The notes under the pieces are model-generated. The model was not told the DNA's origin. It made no database searches and worked only from the letters and a program-made list of their open reading frames with translations. Positions 1 to 12,770 of a stretch of 64,000 nt of DNA are shown here, piece by piece. Position numbers and translations under genes: made by a program. The stretch is from Vanessa cardui. Lineage: Eukaryota; Arthropoda; Insecta; Lepidoptera; Nymphalidae. Location of the stretch: the NCBI RefSeq assembly GCF_905220365.1, contig NC_061146.1, positions 4,529,538-4,593,537 on the forward strand, read 5' to 3'. Numbering within the stretch: position 1 is the stretch's first letter; each line of letters opens with the position of its first letter.

Positions 1-1081
1 TACATTTCCCTTTATTTGGAATGTCCTACGATGAAAAATTACTGTTTAAATACTAAACGTCGCTAGAAGTATTCTTTAAATGATTTTTTTTTTTAATTTC
101 GAACTTATTTGAGCAAATACAATAAAGGTAAAAGTTTTGAAATATTTTCTTTTTTATGTTCAACAATAAATCGAACAGGTTCGTCATTTTTTACCGAGTT
201 TTTTTTTTAATTGATGCCGTCGATGTTTGTGTATATGATAGCAGCTTATCCAGCCATTTTTCACGTTCAACTTTTTTCTAAAAGCAATTTGTTACGGACA
301 CAAAGCCGTTGTGTTCCGATAGAAGATCGCTTTTCTAAATCATAACCGGAATTTATATCTGACATTACTCATAGCTGTCCGCTTGTTTTCCTAATTAGAA
401 CTCCATTCAGCCGTAACCCATTAAAACTCGTCCAAATTAAAATTCGAATAACTTACTAACTAGACGAATAAATCATATAAGACAATAAAATATATTGTCC
501 AGTTCGACTGCACGATAATTAATATAACAATACGCTCACCGAGTAATTAAAATAAACTAATTTCTAAATGCGAGTGCCCATGAATGAATGAATGGTTGTT
601 TTTTTAGGCTGGCAACATTTTTCATTCTCGGTCTCTCACTGACAGTTCGGTTGACGCGTTCCTTTTTCGAAGTGCGACCTCGCAGCGGGTCGCTCCAGCA
701 ACCGTTGGGTTTTAAATTATCTCAATTTAATTATTTTCCGCGCTCTACCTTTAATGGTATTTCGTTACACAACTTAAGGACCGCAATAATATTAGCTGCT
801 AACGTCTAAATATTTGAATGTTAATATATTTCATTTCATTTAATATAATTTATGATATTATTATACATATATATATAGAGAAGAATTCGTAGATTATATA
901 GCTAGGTAACTTATAGTCTTTTCTATGAATACGGTAACATGGGATGTTGTTGTGCATAGCTTGTTAACCTCTTAACGATTGACGACGAAATTTGACGAAT
1001 CTTCTCAATTAAAGTATCTAATGTGCTAAGCTCATCAAACAGAAACACATACTCATTCGTTCATCTGATCGAAGCACTTTT
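1..1081. other. AT-rich DNA without a recognised gene
   Basis: Only AT-rich sequence with homopolymer runs. A short TGAATGAATGAATGG repeat occurs near 571-594. No exon or repeat family is recognised. Confidence 0.6.
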
Positions 1082-1372
1082 TAGTAGGGCTTTGTGCAAG
1101 CCCGTCTGGGTAGGTACCACCCACTCATCAGTTATTCTACCGCCAAATAACAGCACTCAGTATTGTTGTGTTCCGGTTTGAAGGGTGAGTCAGCCAGTGT
1201 AACTACAGGCACAAGGGACATAACATCTTAGTTTGGTGGCACAAGGTTGGTGGCACATTGACAATGTAAGCAATGGTTAATATTTCTTGCAGTGTCATTG
1301 TCTATGGGAGATGGTGACCACTTACCATCAGGTGGCCGATATGCTCGTCCGCCAACCTATACCATAAAAAAA
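1082..1372 (-). repeat. Dispersed element family C (GGCGGACGAGCAT type), complete
   Basis: On the reverse strand this reads from ATGGTATAGGTTGGCGGACG at about 1350-1370 to GGGCTTGCACAAAGCCCTAC near 1085. It shares the whole body with copies at 20155-20437 and 30817-31113, including the phrases GTTATGTCCCTTGTGCC and GGCGGTAGAATAACTGATGA. It is a short non-coding dispersed repeat common in Lepidoptera; whether SINE or MITE I cannot tell. Confidence 0.75.
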
Positions 1373-2513
1373 GCATATTTCACCACCAATTGATCTGAAA
1401 TTTTAATCAAAACATCTTTCCACTAGGATAACTAACATTTGAATCGTCATTAATACCTATCTACGTAAAGCTATCACTGGAATTGAGTATTTACAAAACC
1501 GGTAAGAAACCCGATAAGTAATTTACTGTTTTCCAATTAATTAAGATACATATCTCCTTGAATTATATTTATATATCCTGCATCAACAAATATGAACTCA
1601 ACGCTTTTTTATCATTTGTCATGTCTATAGTAATATGCCTTATTTATTAACGTCATGTATTGAGATACTAAGCCTTTAATCAACTTATATATAAAAAAAA
1701 ATAAGTTCAATATTAAATCGCACAAATGATGAGATCGTTATTCCTGGCTAGGATATTCGGGGAAAGCTGAAACCATAGATTAGTCAAATTACCTCTAATC
1801 CATATCCATTCAGCCTATACTTTATGATTTCCTCTAAAAATCTACCAGAGAATTTCTCACGCTAAACAAAATTCGAACTCTCACGAATTAGACTAAGAAT
1901 TTTTGTTCTGGTAACACTGATTGAGCAAATCGGCGGAGATAATAACAACCCGCGAATGGAATTTGGAAAAAGAATCGGATTTAACCGCGCGCACGGTAGC
2001 GGTAACGTGCAATTTAAATGTTTCAAATTTCGAACACGTCGTTTTTTTTTTTTAAATTTGTATTCCGTGCGCACACGCAGTCTTATTTAGATTAAAAATG
2101 TCAATACTTTTTACTCTTTTCAAAAGAGATGTTTTGTGGTGAGTTTTTTTTTTCTTTTTCTTTAATAAAGCATGCGAAACCACATTGTAAGGTTCTCTTT
2201 GCATTGAGCTTCTTTCTTTTTTAAAGACTAACAATATTAGCGAAATTAAATATAGCGCTTATATCAAAATACATAAACGAATAACTACTTACTAATACGT
2301 TGCAATCGAACTTTTTATTGTAAACAGGCAGTTTGGCATTGGCATCGAAAGATATTTATCAAATGCCAATGCCAAAAACCCTATGGTAATTGTTCAACGC
2401 TCATAACTCATCACCAATTAACACTGACCTTGTATACTAGGATGTTATGGCTTCGATACTAAGATGTTATGGTGGTTATACCTGGAGTCGCATTGGCTCT
2501 GTATTATTATCAT
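1373..2513. other. AT-rich stretch without a recognised gene
   Basis: No coding signal is seen beyond short frames through poly-A/T runs. A CpG-containing patch lies at 1940-2040 (cggcggag, accgcgcgcacgg) but has no further support. Confidence 0.5.
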
Positions 2514-3047
2514 ACTAGCGACCCGGCCCGGCTTTGCACGGGTGCAATGCTGATGCTAAACATAATACACAAATTTTCTTGTTTCTTTACTATATTGTCC
2601 ATGTCAAGAGTCGACATGGCCCAGTGGTTAGAACGCGTGCATCTTAACCGATGATTGCGGGTTCAAGCACCGCTGATCCATGTGCTTAATTTGTCTATAT
2701 AATTCATCTCGTGCTCAGCGGTGAAGGTAAACATCATGAGGAAACCTGCATGTGACAAATTTCATAGAAATTCTGCCACATGTGTATTCCACCAACCCGC
2801 ATTGAAACAGCGTGGTGGAATATGTTCTAAACCTTCTTCTCAAAGGGAGAGGAGGCCTTTAGCCCAGCAGTAGGAATTTCCAGGTTGTCGTTGTTGTTGT
2901 AAATTGTTCATGTCTTATATACAAAAACCTTCCTTTCGCATCACCTTATCTGTTAAAAAAATCGCATCAAAATCTTTTGCGTAATTTCAAAGATCTAAGC
3001 ATACATAGGGAGAGACAGCGTTAAGCGACTTTGTTTTATACTATGTA
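2514..3047 (-). mobile_element. Helitron-like family H1 element split by a SINE
   Basis: On the reverse strand the element runs from TACATAGTATAAAACAAAGT to a GC hairpin (CGTGC..GCCGGG) and a terminal CTAG followed by T. A TC..CTAG element between A and T matches the Helitron pattern. It encodes nothing and would be non-autonomous. The SINE at 2606-2902 interrupts it, flanked by the duplicated target ATTGTCCATGTC / ATTGTTCATGTC. About 235 bases belong to the element itself. Confidence 0.65.
2606..2902 (+). mobile_element. tRNA-derived SINE (family A1) nested in a Helitron-like element
   Basis: The head GGCCCAGTGGTTAGAACGCG with a box-B-like GGGTTCAA is tRNA-like. The body contains CCACATGTGTATTCCACC and GGAGAGGAGGCC, and the tail is a GTT/TTG run. 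The direct repeat of about 12 bases at 2594-2605 and 2903-2914 marks the insertion. About 15 bases of the head region after GGGTTCAA are deleted relative to other copies. It is the same type as Lepidoptera SINEs such as Metulj (name from memory, not checked). Confidence 0.85.
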
Positions 3048-3895
3048 ATAATTAGCAATAGTAAATATTTCTACGTGGCGGTAGAGTATCTTAAACTGCA
3101 AGCTGATCCACCACAAGAACCTCGTAATAACAATTTGATCATTATTATTAATCCCAATAAATATTTCTCTGTTTTAATTCATCGACTCATATATCAAAAT
3201 TGACGTTTTAAAAACTCTTTCATATTTTTCCTATACCGGAAACCATGACACCTTTAGATTTACAGCCATCAATTATGATAATAGTCGCTCCATCTCACTC
3301 GAACGAATACATCTTTCTCTTTCCATTATTAGTCTATTTGCCGATAGTTCAACGATCTTTTGTTTAAAAGGAAAATGATTAAGAAATATTATAATGAATG
3401 GGTTTCATTACCTTCGTTTTTATTTATAATTATAACATTAATATATTAAAAGTCATTATTGGAAGAAAATTTAGATATACATAGACAAATAAATGAATTG
3501 ATATTTTATGCGATGGGCAACTACTATATGGGCTATAATCCTATCCTACCAGGATGCTCCATATTAACTTTTTTCCGCAAGTTTTTTCAAAATGCCTTAC
3601 GCGTTCAAGGTTTATACAGTAACTAGTTTAAATTCATATTTGTAAATATTTCATCATTTAATGCTATTAATTCTTATATTAGTAATTATCGCATAACTAA
3701 ACGTGTCATAATCGTCACTTGATTAATAAACAACAAAATTATGAGCGATATAAGCTTAATTGTTCCAATCGTACCCAGTCTCCCCCTACTCTGTGCAGTG
3801 TCTTCAGGGTCGATCCCACTCACATCTAATCACTCTATTACTGAGTATTGCCATAACTGAAAGCTATTGACATGTGCATATTAGAACAAGTTACT
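3048..3895. other. AT-rich stretch without a recognised gene
   Basis: Nothing recognisable; no exon-like frame with splice signals. Confidence 0.5.
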
Positions 3896-4061
3896 AAACT
3901 AGTAGGAGTGGTTATCATGTGTTAGGCAAACCAGTAACCTATGTCCTTTCTTGGAGTTTTGCTTCATATCAAATTTCATTTAATTCGATTCATGAGTTAA
4001 TCGTGAAAGAGCGACAGACAAACAAAAAGAGTTACTTTCACATTTATAATATTAGTATAGA
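3896..4061 (-). mobile_element. Helitron-like family H2 element
   Basis: On the reverse strand it starts TCTATACTAATATTATAAAT, passes a GTCTGTCGCTCTTTCACG stretch and ends near CTAGT at 3898-3902. It shares GAAAGAGCGACAGACA and TTATAATATTAGTATAGA with seven other copies in the window. It is non-coding and short, and the Helitron assignment rests on the TC start and CTAG end. Confidence 0.65.
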
Positions 4062-4315
4062 TTGAATAGAGACGTCTTATCTTGAACATACACTGCTAAA
4101 ATACTTAATCATACCATAATAATAATGATAGAATTATATAAAATGAACCTACCGGGTCACATATCTTTTGCACAACACTGTGACGTCACAAACAGGATAG
4201 CCCACTCGACTCACGTTAAGCTAAAAGTCGAAATAACAGGTTATCAAATTTCAAAACTGATTTTCAGGCCGCCTTGCAAGTAACCAGTCATACGTCATAC
4301 ATTTAATCACTACAT

Positions 4316-4440
4316 AATATTGTAAAACAAAGTCTGTCTGTATGTTTGCGATAAACTCCAAAACTACTGAATTGATTTTCATTTTCACTAATAGACAGAA
4401 GGATTCATAAGGAAGTTTTAGGTATATCAGTCATTCAGGT
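4316..4440 (+). repeat. Short element of family G (AAAACAAAGTCTGTCTGTATG)
   Basis: It resembles 6668-6800 and 39175-39362: a start with AAAACAAAGTC, then ACTGAA(T/C)(T/G)GATTTTCA, then TTCATAGGGAAGGTTT-like. It is related in plan to the Helitron-like families, but only part is preserved. Confidence 0.5.
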
Positions 4441-4961
4441 TTTGTTTTTTTTTAAGAATGTACATTTGAAAACCATTTCTATTTTCACACATTTAAGGTT
4501 CATTAAGCAATACAATTCATATAATTAATTCTCTCAATTATTTCACTGAATTGTAGTACACTTCAAAATGGCATCGTAAACTATAGTCAATGATCGAAAA
4601 TATTACTGACTAAGGAATTATTATGAATAACTAATTTTCACCGATATCACAATATACTAGATTTTACTTTCGATATCAAACACTAAAAAACCATACATAT
4701 TTGTATTTTTTCTTCTTAAAATGTTTAAACAAATCTACCGGCATATATTATATATAATCTAATGCTAAATCGCTGAGAATCTTCATGATTCATGCGTGAA
4801 AGAAGGAAAACAAGCACACAATGTAACATATATAGTTAAGAACAATCATAATATATCTACGATGATACGGTTTTTATGGAAAATTAACGATCTAATCCTC
4901 TATTATTTTTTGGCTGTATGTGGGAGTTCCTTGCACTAAACTTACGATTAAAAATTATTGG

Positions 4962-5228
4962 TTACCAACGACCGGCTCGACTTCGCACGGGTGCAACACT
5001 GATACTAAATATTCTACAGAATTTGTTTATTTACGACATCACATTAGAAATATCTTAAATTATCAAAGTATCTTTACCATATTTTCCATGTATATATACA
5101 AAAACCTTCCTCTCCAATCAATATATCTATTAAAAAAACGCATCAAAATCCGTTGCGCAATTTTAAAGATTTATTATTACATAGTGACAGACAGCGGTAA
5201 GCGACTTTGTTTAATACCATGTAATGAT
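4962..5228 (-). mobile_element. Helitron-like family H1 element
   Basis: On the plus strand it runs from CGACCGGCTCGACTTCGCAC to TTTAATACCATGTAATGATA. The middle carries CATCAAAATCCGTTGCGCAA, the family core. The 107-residue frame that crosses it is a chance frame in the repeat. Confidence 0.65.
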
Positions 5229-6446
5229 AATGATGTTATTTAAAAGAAAATGTTGCCAAACCACAAAAATGTACTCATTCAAATTGTTCTTTAATTAAAG
5301 TTAAGCCTGGGTTACACGAGTCGTGACCGTCGCACGCGCCGCCCCGCCTCGTAACGCGGTAACCGCACGTATTTCATTAGGGATATACTCCACGGATGGG
5401 AGGCTATCATTATCGATTATACAGTAGCTAACATTGGGTTTTATTAATTGCGTTTAAGAAACAAAAAAAACGTTACAATTGATTAATAAAGCGAAGAGGG
5501 GTGGTTTGGTAAGGACTACGGTTTTTCTAAAGCTACGGCTCTTTTTGAAAATCTCCTTAAGCCAATATATTCGCTGATATATATTGTTTAATATATACAA
5601 TTTGTTAAATACCTTTAAAGTACGTTAGGAGTTTTTTTAGTTATCAGTCATAAAAAAGAATGTTTTCTTAAGCGGTACGAGAACGATCTACAGGATAAGG
5701 GTAGAGTGCATACAGCCATAGCAGCCAAATTGGTGGGAAAGCACATTTTGGGGATACATTAAGGCGTAGTTTGAATTATAAGAGATTAATGTTTAGTTAT
5801 ATACATTCACATTTTTTATATTATTTTTATTGAATTGAATATTATCACTGGCAAGAACAATTTTAATTTTTTTAAAGTTTATAGGATTTCTATTGTTCCT
5901 GGAACGCAGGCTTAAATCTGTGTCATAGAACCGTTTTCGTTGTTAACTGTACCTGTATATGTAATATACAAAAATATTCTTGTTTAATAGACAGTTTAGA
6001 AAATTGCTTTTCTGTGATTATATCGGTAAGGTTACTTGCCTGGATACCCAGGTTTAAATCTATCCATTCCTATACAAGATGGATGGTTTTAAAACATAAT
6101 ATACACAAAAAAAGGATATGTATAATTAACAATTTTTCTATCTCTACATTTCTAAATATAGCTTGCTGGGTCAAATAATATATTAAATCAATTACGACTA
6201 CCTTAGGAAACGTAGATCATAACTGGTTATTCAAATATTGAAAACAGATATAGCATAAATAAAAAATAAAAATAATGGCAACATCTAACACATCGAAGTA
6301 CGTATATTTAATAACAGTTTTAAACGATAAAAGTCCATGATTTTCGGATGTTATATTTAATTACAAGTATCCGAGTTACGAACGAGACTCGTGCCGCCAT
6401 TACGACTTACAATCAGTATAACCTGCGACTTCGGTTGTTTTATTTT
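5229..6446. other. No gene; one CpG-rich patch
   Basis: The patch at 5320-5380 (gtcgcacgcgccgccccgcctcgt) is notably G+C-rich. It could be a regulatory element or a repeat end. The remainder is AT-rich without recognised features. Confidence 0.45.
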
Positions 6447-6646
6447 TGTACAGTCGGGATAAGAAAAGGTTCGTCACTTTAAGATCTATTTTCGCGTGTT
6501 CAGTATGAGCGATAATCTTACCGATCGAGAATGACATGTTGCATCGCAATGTTTCGATGTTTAGATTCAAAAGGTACTAAGAGTTTAAGACTTGATAAAG
6601 GAATTAATTTGAAAACTGACGAAGGTTTTCTTACTCTGACTGTACA
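6447..6646 (+). mobile_element. MITE with TGTACAGTC termini, copy 1
   Basis: The ends are TGTACAGTCGG and CTGACTGTACA, an 11-base inverted repeat with one mismatch. The 200-base body matches 28917-29114 closely through landmarks such as AGATTCAAAAGGTACTAAGA and TGACGAAGGTTTTCTTACTC. It is non-coding; the 80-residue frame starting inside is not conserved as a frame in the other copy. Confidence 0.72.
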
Positions 6647-6667
6647 TCACTACCTATACATATTAGA

Positions 6668-6800
6668 AAACAAAGCCCTCCAACCGCATCTGTCTATCTG
6701 TATGTTCTATAAACTCGTAACTACTGAACGGATTTTCATGCGGCTCTCACTAATAGACAACAGGGTTTCATAGGGAAGGTTTAGTTACATCATTTATATA
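6668..6800 (+). repeat. Short element of family G
   Basis: It begins GAAAACAAAGCCCTCC and contains ACTGAACGGATTTTCATG and GTTTCATAGGGAAGGTTTAG, matching 4316-4440 and 39175-39362. Confidence 0.5.
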
Positions 6801-7375
6801 TGTGTTTGTGTAAATAAGTTGAAATAGCACATTTGATATACGTGTCGGAAAAGAGCAAGCAAAAATATATAAATAAAAGCTTTTCGCTTCTATTTATATA
6901 TTAACAAAAAACTTATGTATATGTATAAAAAAAAAACTTGGATTTGAACTGTGTTCTAATGTAAAATCTGTAAAATGATACTTATATTACGAATTGTTTC
7001 ATTCCCTTTTGAATGTATATTTTGAAAATATTTTAATTATAATTTTCGTTCGTTAAACTAATTAGAAATGTAATAAAAAAAATGTCTAATATTTAAACGA
7101 ATTCGTTACCATCGTATTAACAACACTTTTCTCAAAAAACCAATCTATCCATCTCTCTCTGTCAATAGATGAACAGCATCTCAGTACCGAGTCCGTATTA
7201 TACACGTCATCATTCAATCTCCGGAGCGAGCATCAATCTTACCGCCACGCCCTCACCAGTTTCGTTACATTTACTCAGTGATTAAAATCTTGAATGTATT
7301 AAACCTCTTAGATGATATTTGAGAAGATGTCTGAGGTTAAACGCATGTTTCTAAATCGATGATCAAATTCAGTTT

Positions 7376-7630
7376 AACAACAACAACAGCCGGTAAATTC
7401 CCAGTGCTGGGCTAAAGGCCTCCTCTCCCTTTGAGGAGAAGGTTTTTGGAACATATTCCACATGTGACAGAATTTCTATGAAATTTGTCACATGCAGGTT
7501 TCCTCGCGATGTTTTCCTTCACGAGCACGAAATGAATTATAAATTACGTACATGAATCAGCGGTGCTTGCCTGGGTTCGAACCCGCAATCATCGGCTAAG
7601 CACGCGTTCTCACCACTGGTCCATCTCGAC
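7376..7630 (-). mobile_element. tRNA-derived SINE (family A1)
   Basis: The tail AACAACAACAACAGCC is on the left and the tRNA-like head on the right, with box-B-like GGGTTCGAACCC in reverse complement at about 7571. It is shortened in the body: the stretch between AACATATTCCA and CATGTGACAG is missing. Confidence 0.85.
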
Positions 7631-7689
7631 TCCCTATGTCATGATAAAATAAAAACGACTACTATGAGAACAGCAAATATATACATACT

Positions 7690-7876
7690 AGTAATCGCCA
7701 GCGGCTTCGCTCGCTTCTTAGGGTGTTTGGTGTCATGTACCAGGCACAAAAGCAGCCTATGTCCTTTCTTAAAGTTTAAGTTTGCTTTATGCCAAATCTC
7801 ATCAAATTCGGTTCAGTGAATTGGTCGTGAAAGCGCGACAGACAGACAAACAGAGTTGTTTTCACATTTATAATAT
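7690..7876 (-). mobile_element. Helitron-like family H2 element
   Basis: It runs from ACTAGTAATCGCCAGCGGCTTCGCTCGC (plus strand), with a GCG..CGC hairpin next to CTAG, to TTCACATTTATAATATTAAT. It is non-coding and about 185 bases long. Confidence 0.68.
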
Positions 7877-10800
7877 TAATATTAATTTATGTATAATATT
7901 TACTAATAAAATTTAAGAATATAATCACTCAAAGGTCTGCTCCGGCTTTATTTACCTAACTATTTAAGTTTAATATGGTCTTTAACGCCAACTGTAAAAA
8001 TCTTTTAGTCCTATAAATTATAATAAATTTACACCTTAGTCATGTCTGGCCATGAAAAGCTTATGCGTCATACAAGGCCATTATCATTTCAACCAAATAC
8101 TTTAGCGTAATCTGCGTATAGTATTTTCTTTTTTTTAATTTGGCAATGAAATCATTTAAATGCCTAAGATTGTCGTAAAAACTTTTTAATTTTCGAATTT
8201 TCGATAGAAGATATAGTTGCCACTACATTATGCTTGCTTGGTTACTCAGATGCTATTATTTAGAGTTTTGATTATTTAAAAGAATAGCATAATTTAGTAT
8301 TACTTATAAAACATAACTATACCAAATTTAAACCATTGTTTTCAAAGTAATGTGTCAACATGTCTTTCTAGCCTGAGCTTCAAGCTCATATTTCAACAAT
8401 GCGAATTTTAACGCAAATGTTTAGATATTATTATTTATTATTAAATATTTTCTTCATATATATTAGTCTGAGTAAATCCTTAAACTAAGATTATGAATCT
8501 GTATATTCATTTTGTTACACTTTTATTGATAGTCTGAACCCGTCACGAAAAAAAAAAACGTAAATTACTGGCAATTTAATACAAGCCCAGATTCAAAAAA
8601 CGAACAGGCGGGAATGGAATGTTGAAATGAACGGGGCTACCAATTTTTAATACGCATTCCAAACTTTCTAGCGAAAACAATCGCTATTATGAAAGCGATA
8701 AAAGTTACTTTATCTTGAAGAAAGTTTCGAAGAAGGACCTTTTGGGATGAAATGTAATGCATATTGACTTCCGTTTTTACATAAATTTTAATCGTAAGCT
8801 TAAACATGGGCCGGAATGTTGTTAGTTAATTTCGTAAAAGTAATTGGTTAATAGACGTCTCGAAAAAATATTTCAAAGATTAAAAAATATATTATTTATA
8901 GTCTTAGAATACGGGAGTTTATTATTACTCCTTTTTAAAATCAATAATTGCATAAAAAAATTTTACTATACTTTTTAATAAAGATGCATTCAAATTAATT
9001 GTTTCTGATTTCTAAAAGAACGCACCTTAGTCTAATTCTTTGTACATAATATTTAATTTGAGGTATACAAACAACGTCAAAATACTTACATCGCTTATAA
9101 GTAATAAAGTACCTACTTTGAATAATACTTATTTTAATGTACACAAAAATTTAATTTCATAGTTAGAGAGCGAGAACCGAAAAAATTGAAGTGTAAATCA
9201 TGAAACTACAATGAAACATAAAACACTTGTACGAACGAAAATATTTTACGATAAAACAGTGCAAATAAAAATAAACCAAATATGTCAAAAATAAAGTTCA
9301 AATTCCCGTGAAAGCATTTTTTGCCGCTATAAAAAGCTGGCCAGCGATCGCCCGAGGCGTGGCACGGGCCGCGTGGAATGCCTAGAAATCTTACCATAAT
9401 CTGTGCTCGGTACAGCATAAAAATAACTGTCAATAAAATTCCTGTTCGTTTTTTAAATACGAATTATTTTTAAAATTGTGTGTTTAAAAATAGATTATAA
9501 TATAAAGTATGTCGTTACACAATGGCCTAAAAAGAACTAAACGAAAAATTGTTCTACTTATTTTGTATAGACGGGTGATAATTTTTTTGAAACATGAAAT
9601 AAACGTAATCATGTATTTTTCAAGTTCTACATTTGAATATGGCTTTACATTTTGTTAGTCTTATTTCCTTTATTTAAAACAATATAAATTTTATTACAAT
9701 AAAATTTCCTAGCATGTTGAAAAAAATTAATAATAACTTCACAAGAATAGTACCATTGCCGTGCCAACAATTAAAAAAACCACTCGTAGAGTCATCGCTC
9801 AGACAGACGATAATAAGCTGCAATTATCTCGTCAATACAGACCTCTATAAATCATACACCGGACCTCTGCCTTTGTTAGATCACACTAGAAGAATTCAAA
9901 CATTTAATAACTGTCTAATAACATATCTTGATTAAACACACTATCTACAAATATATATGAAAGTATAATTTATGTTTCTTCATATTGTAGGCTTAAAATT
10001 TAAATGACTTATTACTATTATATATGTAAACTTGATAAATAGCCAGAAATTATAATAATATTATTTTGACATAAGCAAAACAGCTTATAGATGAATGGGA
10101 TTACCAGAGGAAATCGCTAAATCTAATTAGACCAGAAATAATCTTTTTTATTTGACTGTAAACTCATAAAAACAAAATGTGAATAAAAAAAAAATATTGT
10201 AATAGTTTAGTCGTTAAATAATCAACAAGAGATTTTTTATGCTTGTGTACATCAATATAAACCCATGTAAAAACAGTATGTTGTTTAACAGGTAAGCTGC
10301 AAGAAGAAATCTAATTGATGACCGAAATAAGAGAATATTGTGAAGAAAATGACTTTTCGTTGTGTTCCTGCATTTCAAACTGTGTCTAACGACAGTAATG
10401 CCACCTGGGTGAGTTCTCTTGAGACCATATCATAAAAGTACGACTATTCGTCGCTAGGTGGCGGTATATTGAATAAATACATCACTCGAACTAAGGTTTT
10501 TTAATGTATGTATGATTGATAACTGTAACTTTTGCAATTATTTTAAGCTAAAATAGTTAAAATTATAGTGGAATAATTTTGTTATACTTTGTCCATGTTT
10601 TCTACAAACAATTTAGCGCTATCTATTGTTCGTTTTTAGAACTACTTCAAGTGTGCAAATAATGCTGCTACTAACAGATAGAGGGCAATAAGTAACTTTT
10701 CTACCGTTGATAACATTTGCGATTCAAAACAAATTATTATGAAAGCTTATAACATTATTTTAACTTACAAAAGTATAGGCACCACTCATTCTTAAGTACT

Positions 10801-12280
10801 TGAAAGATTGAAATCATTTTGACAGGCTGATCAATTACAAATAAAAATAACAACAATTAAAAATTCGTTGCCTATCAATGTGAAGTGTTTGAAAGTTTGA
10901 ACTTTTTTATGAAGTGTAATGTAGGTGTAAAGTGTCGTTGGGACCGTCTATTATTGCTTAAGTCGTTGACCCATGGAAGCTGTTGACATGTCAATACGCA
11001 TGACCTCCGCCCACGGGCGGGAATTGAGGCTTCTCTCACATTTAACACAATATATGTACTTCTGTCAATAATAAAGATAGGAAATTTTAATGAATCATCA
11101 TGCCAAAATAATATATTTAATCTTTTATTTGTGTCGCATTGATTATCTTATAAGTACATATGTTTGATGAAGAGACATATCTACCGATTTATTTATTTGT
11201 AGGAAAAACATTAATGAAAATACAAACTCTAAAAAAAAACAAAGTTAACAACACACGTACTTATTCCTAGTACACATAACAGATAGAGTTAATTCACAGT
11301 GGCACATAAAACTTATCCGATAAATATATTATAAGTTATATAAATAAACATACGAAAAACGTCACAGATTAAAAACACACAACAATTGCCATTTGACACG
11401 TGACGATATCACAAATTACACAGTAAATTTTGTAAAAATTAAAAATAAAGGTTCTATACGTTTGAAAATTTCATGGTGAACATAAAATTTAACAAACGGT
11501 TTTGTAAAGCCGTTCATAAATCTACAGATTACTTAACAAATTTTATCATTATCTTACAATTCATTAACTGGTTAAGACGAAAATGAATTTAGTTATGAAA
11601 TACTTATCAAGGGCTGTTCGTTTAAATCCATTTTTAATTTTTATCTCGTTAAAATTCATAATTATCAACAACAATAATTAAGATTACTTATAAGCTTTCA
11701 TTACTTAGTATAGAATTTGAGTAGCTATCTTCAATACGACTAATTACATCGAATTCCACTTGAATTCATAAAAAAAAAAAACTCTTTCAACACTATTGTG
11801 TCCATAATAAATAAAATCATTTTTATTACCAGCACTAATTACAATGTGAATAAAAACTGATTAGGCGAATGGAGAACAACAATTACTTTTTGAAATCGAT
11901 AAGTTCATTAGTTTAAATTAACGTTAAATTTTTTTTTTATTAAATACCTTTGGTGAAATACTAAGAACTTTTTTATTTTGTGTTACTGTATATTTTTTTA
12001 CTTTTGCCATAACATGATTTAAAAAAAACATAGATAATGGCGGGAAATTGTTTATAGTGATTTGAAATTTGAATATAGAATAACTGTTACTGTTTTATGC
12101 TTTGTTTATTATAATCTACAATGCGTAACGGTGATTTACAATTTATTATAAATGATGGATGATTCAAAGCTTCTAGTTACTTGAATAAAGTTATACTGAC
12201 AAATGTCTCGTTAAATTTTAATCATAAGTTACATATTGTCTTTTAAACTTACGAAATGTATTTAATGTTATTAACTCCTT
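7877..12280. other. 4.4 kb of AT-rich DNA without a recognised gene
   Basis: This is the longest quiet stretch upstream of the 17107 exon. Two G+C-rich islets stand out: 9330-9385 (ccagcgatcgcccgaggcg, then a cgtggcacgggccgcg run) and 11010-11025 (cgcccacgggcggg). Neither fits a repeat family I know. No exon with splice signals was found. Confidence 0.5.
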
Positions 12281-12512
12281 GACGACCTCCGTGGTCGAGT
12301 GGTGTGTACACCGGTTTTCATGGGTATGCCACGCTGAGGTCCCGGGTTCGATTCCCGGCCGAGTCGATGTAGATTACCATTAGTTTTCTATGTTGTCTTG
12401 GGTCTGGGTGTTTGTGGTAGCGTCGTTACTTATGATTTCCGTACATACATTGGGATCAGAGTAATGTATGTGATGTTGTCTCATATTTATATTTATTTAT
12501 TTATTTATTAAT
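12281..12512 (+). mobile_element. tRNA-derived SINE (family F) with TTTA tail
   Basis: The head GACGACCTCCGTGGTCGAGT and box B GGTTCGATTCCC at about 12346 are tRNA-like. The body contains TTGTCTTGGGTCTGGGTG and the end is a (TTTA)n run. A second copy lies inverted at 24575-24792. It is distinct from SINE family A. Confidence 0.8.
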
Positions 12513-12544
12513 ATTATATCAAAAACTTTCCGTCTAGATCTCCT

Positions 12545-12770
12545 ACTCGTTTGCCATTATTACATCACGCTGTTTCAATGCCGGTTGATGGAATGCACAT
12601 GTGGCTGAACTTCGATGAAATTAGACACATGCAGGTTTCCTTCACCGCCGAGCACGAGATGAATTATAAAAACAAATTAAGCACATATATATAGTGGTGC
12701 TTGCCTGGGTTTGAACCCGCAATCATCGGTTAAGGTGCACGCGTTCTAACCACTAGGCCATCTCAGCCCA
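12545..12770 (-). mobile_element. SINE family A, tail-truncated
   Basis: It begins within the body (CATCACGCTGTTTCAATGCC) and keeps the head, ending CCACTAGGCCATCTCAGCC. The tail side is lost next to SINE F. Confidence 0.78.

Noticed and set aside
4920..5243. 107-residue frame
   Set aside because: It lies over a Helitron-like H1 element and is not kept open in other copies.
12281..12360. tRNA gene suggested by box A/B-like sequence
   Set aside because: The same head occurs in a second dispersed copy with a long body and TTTA tail, so it is a SINE head; no complete cloverleaf was found.
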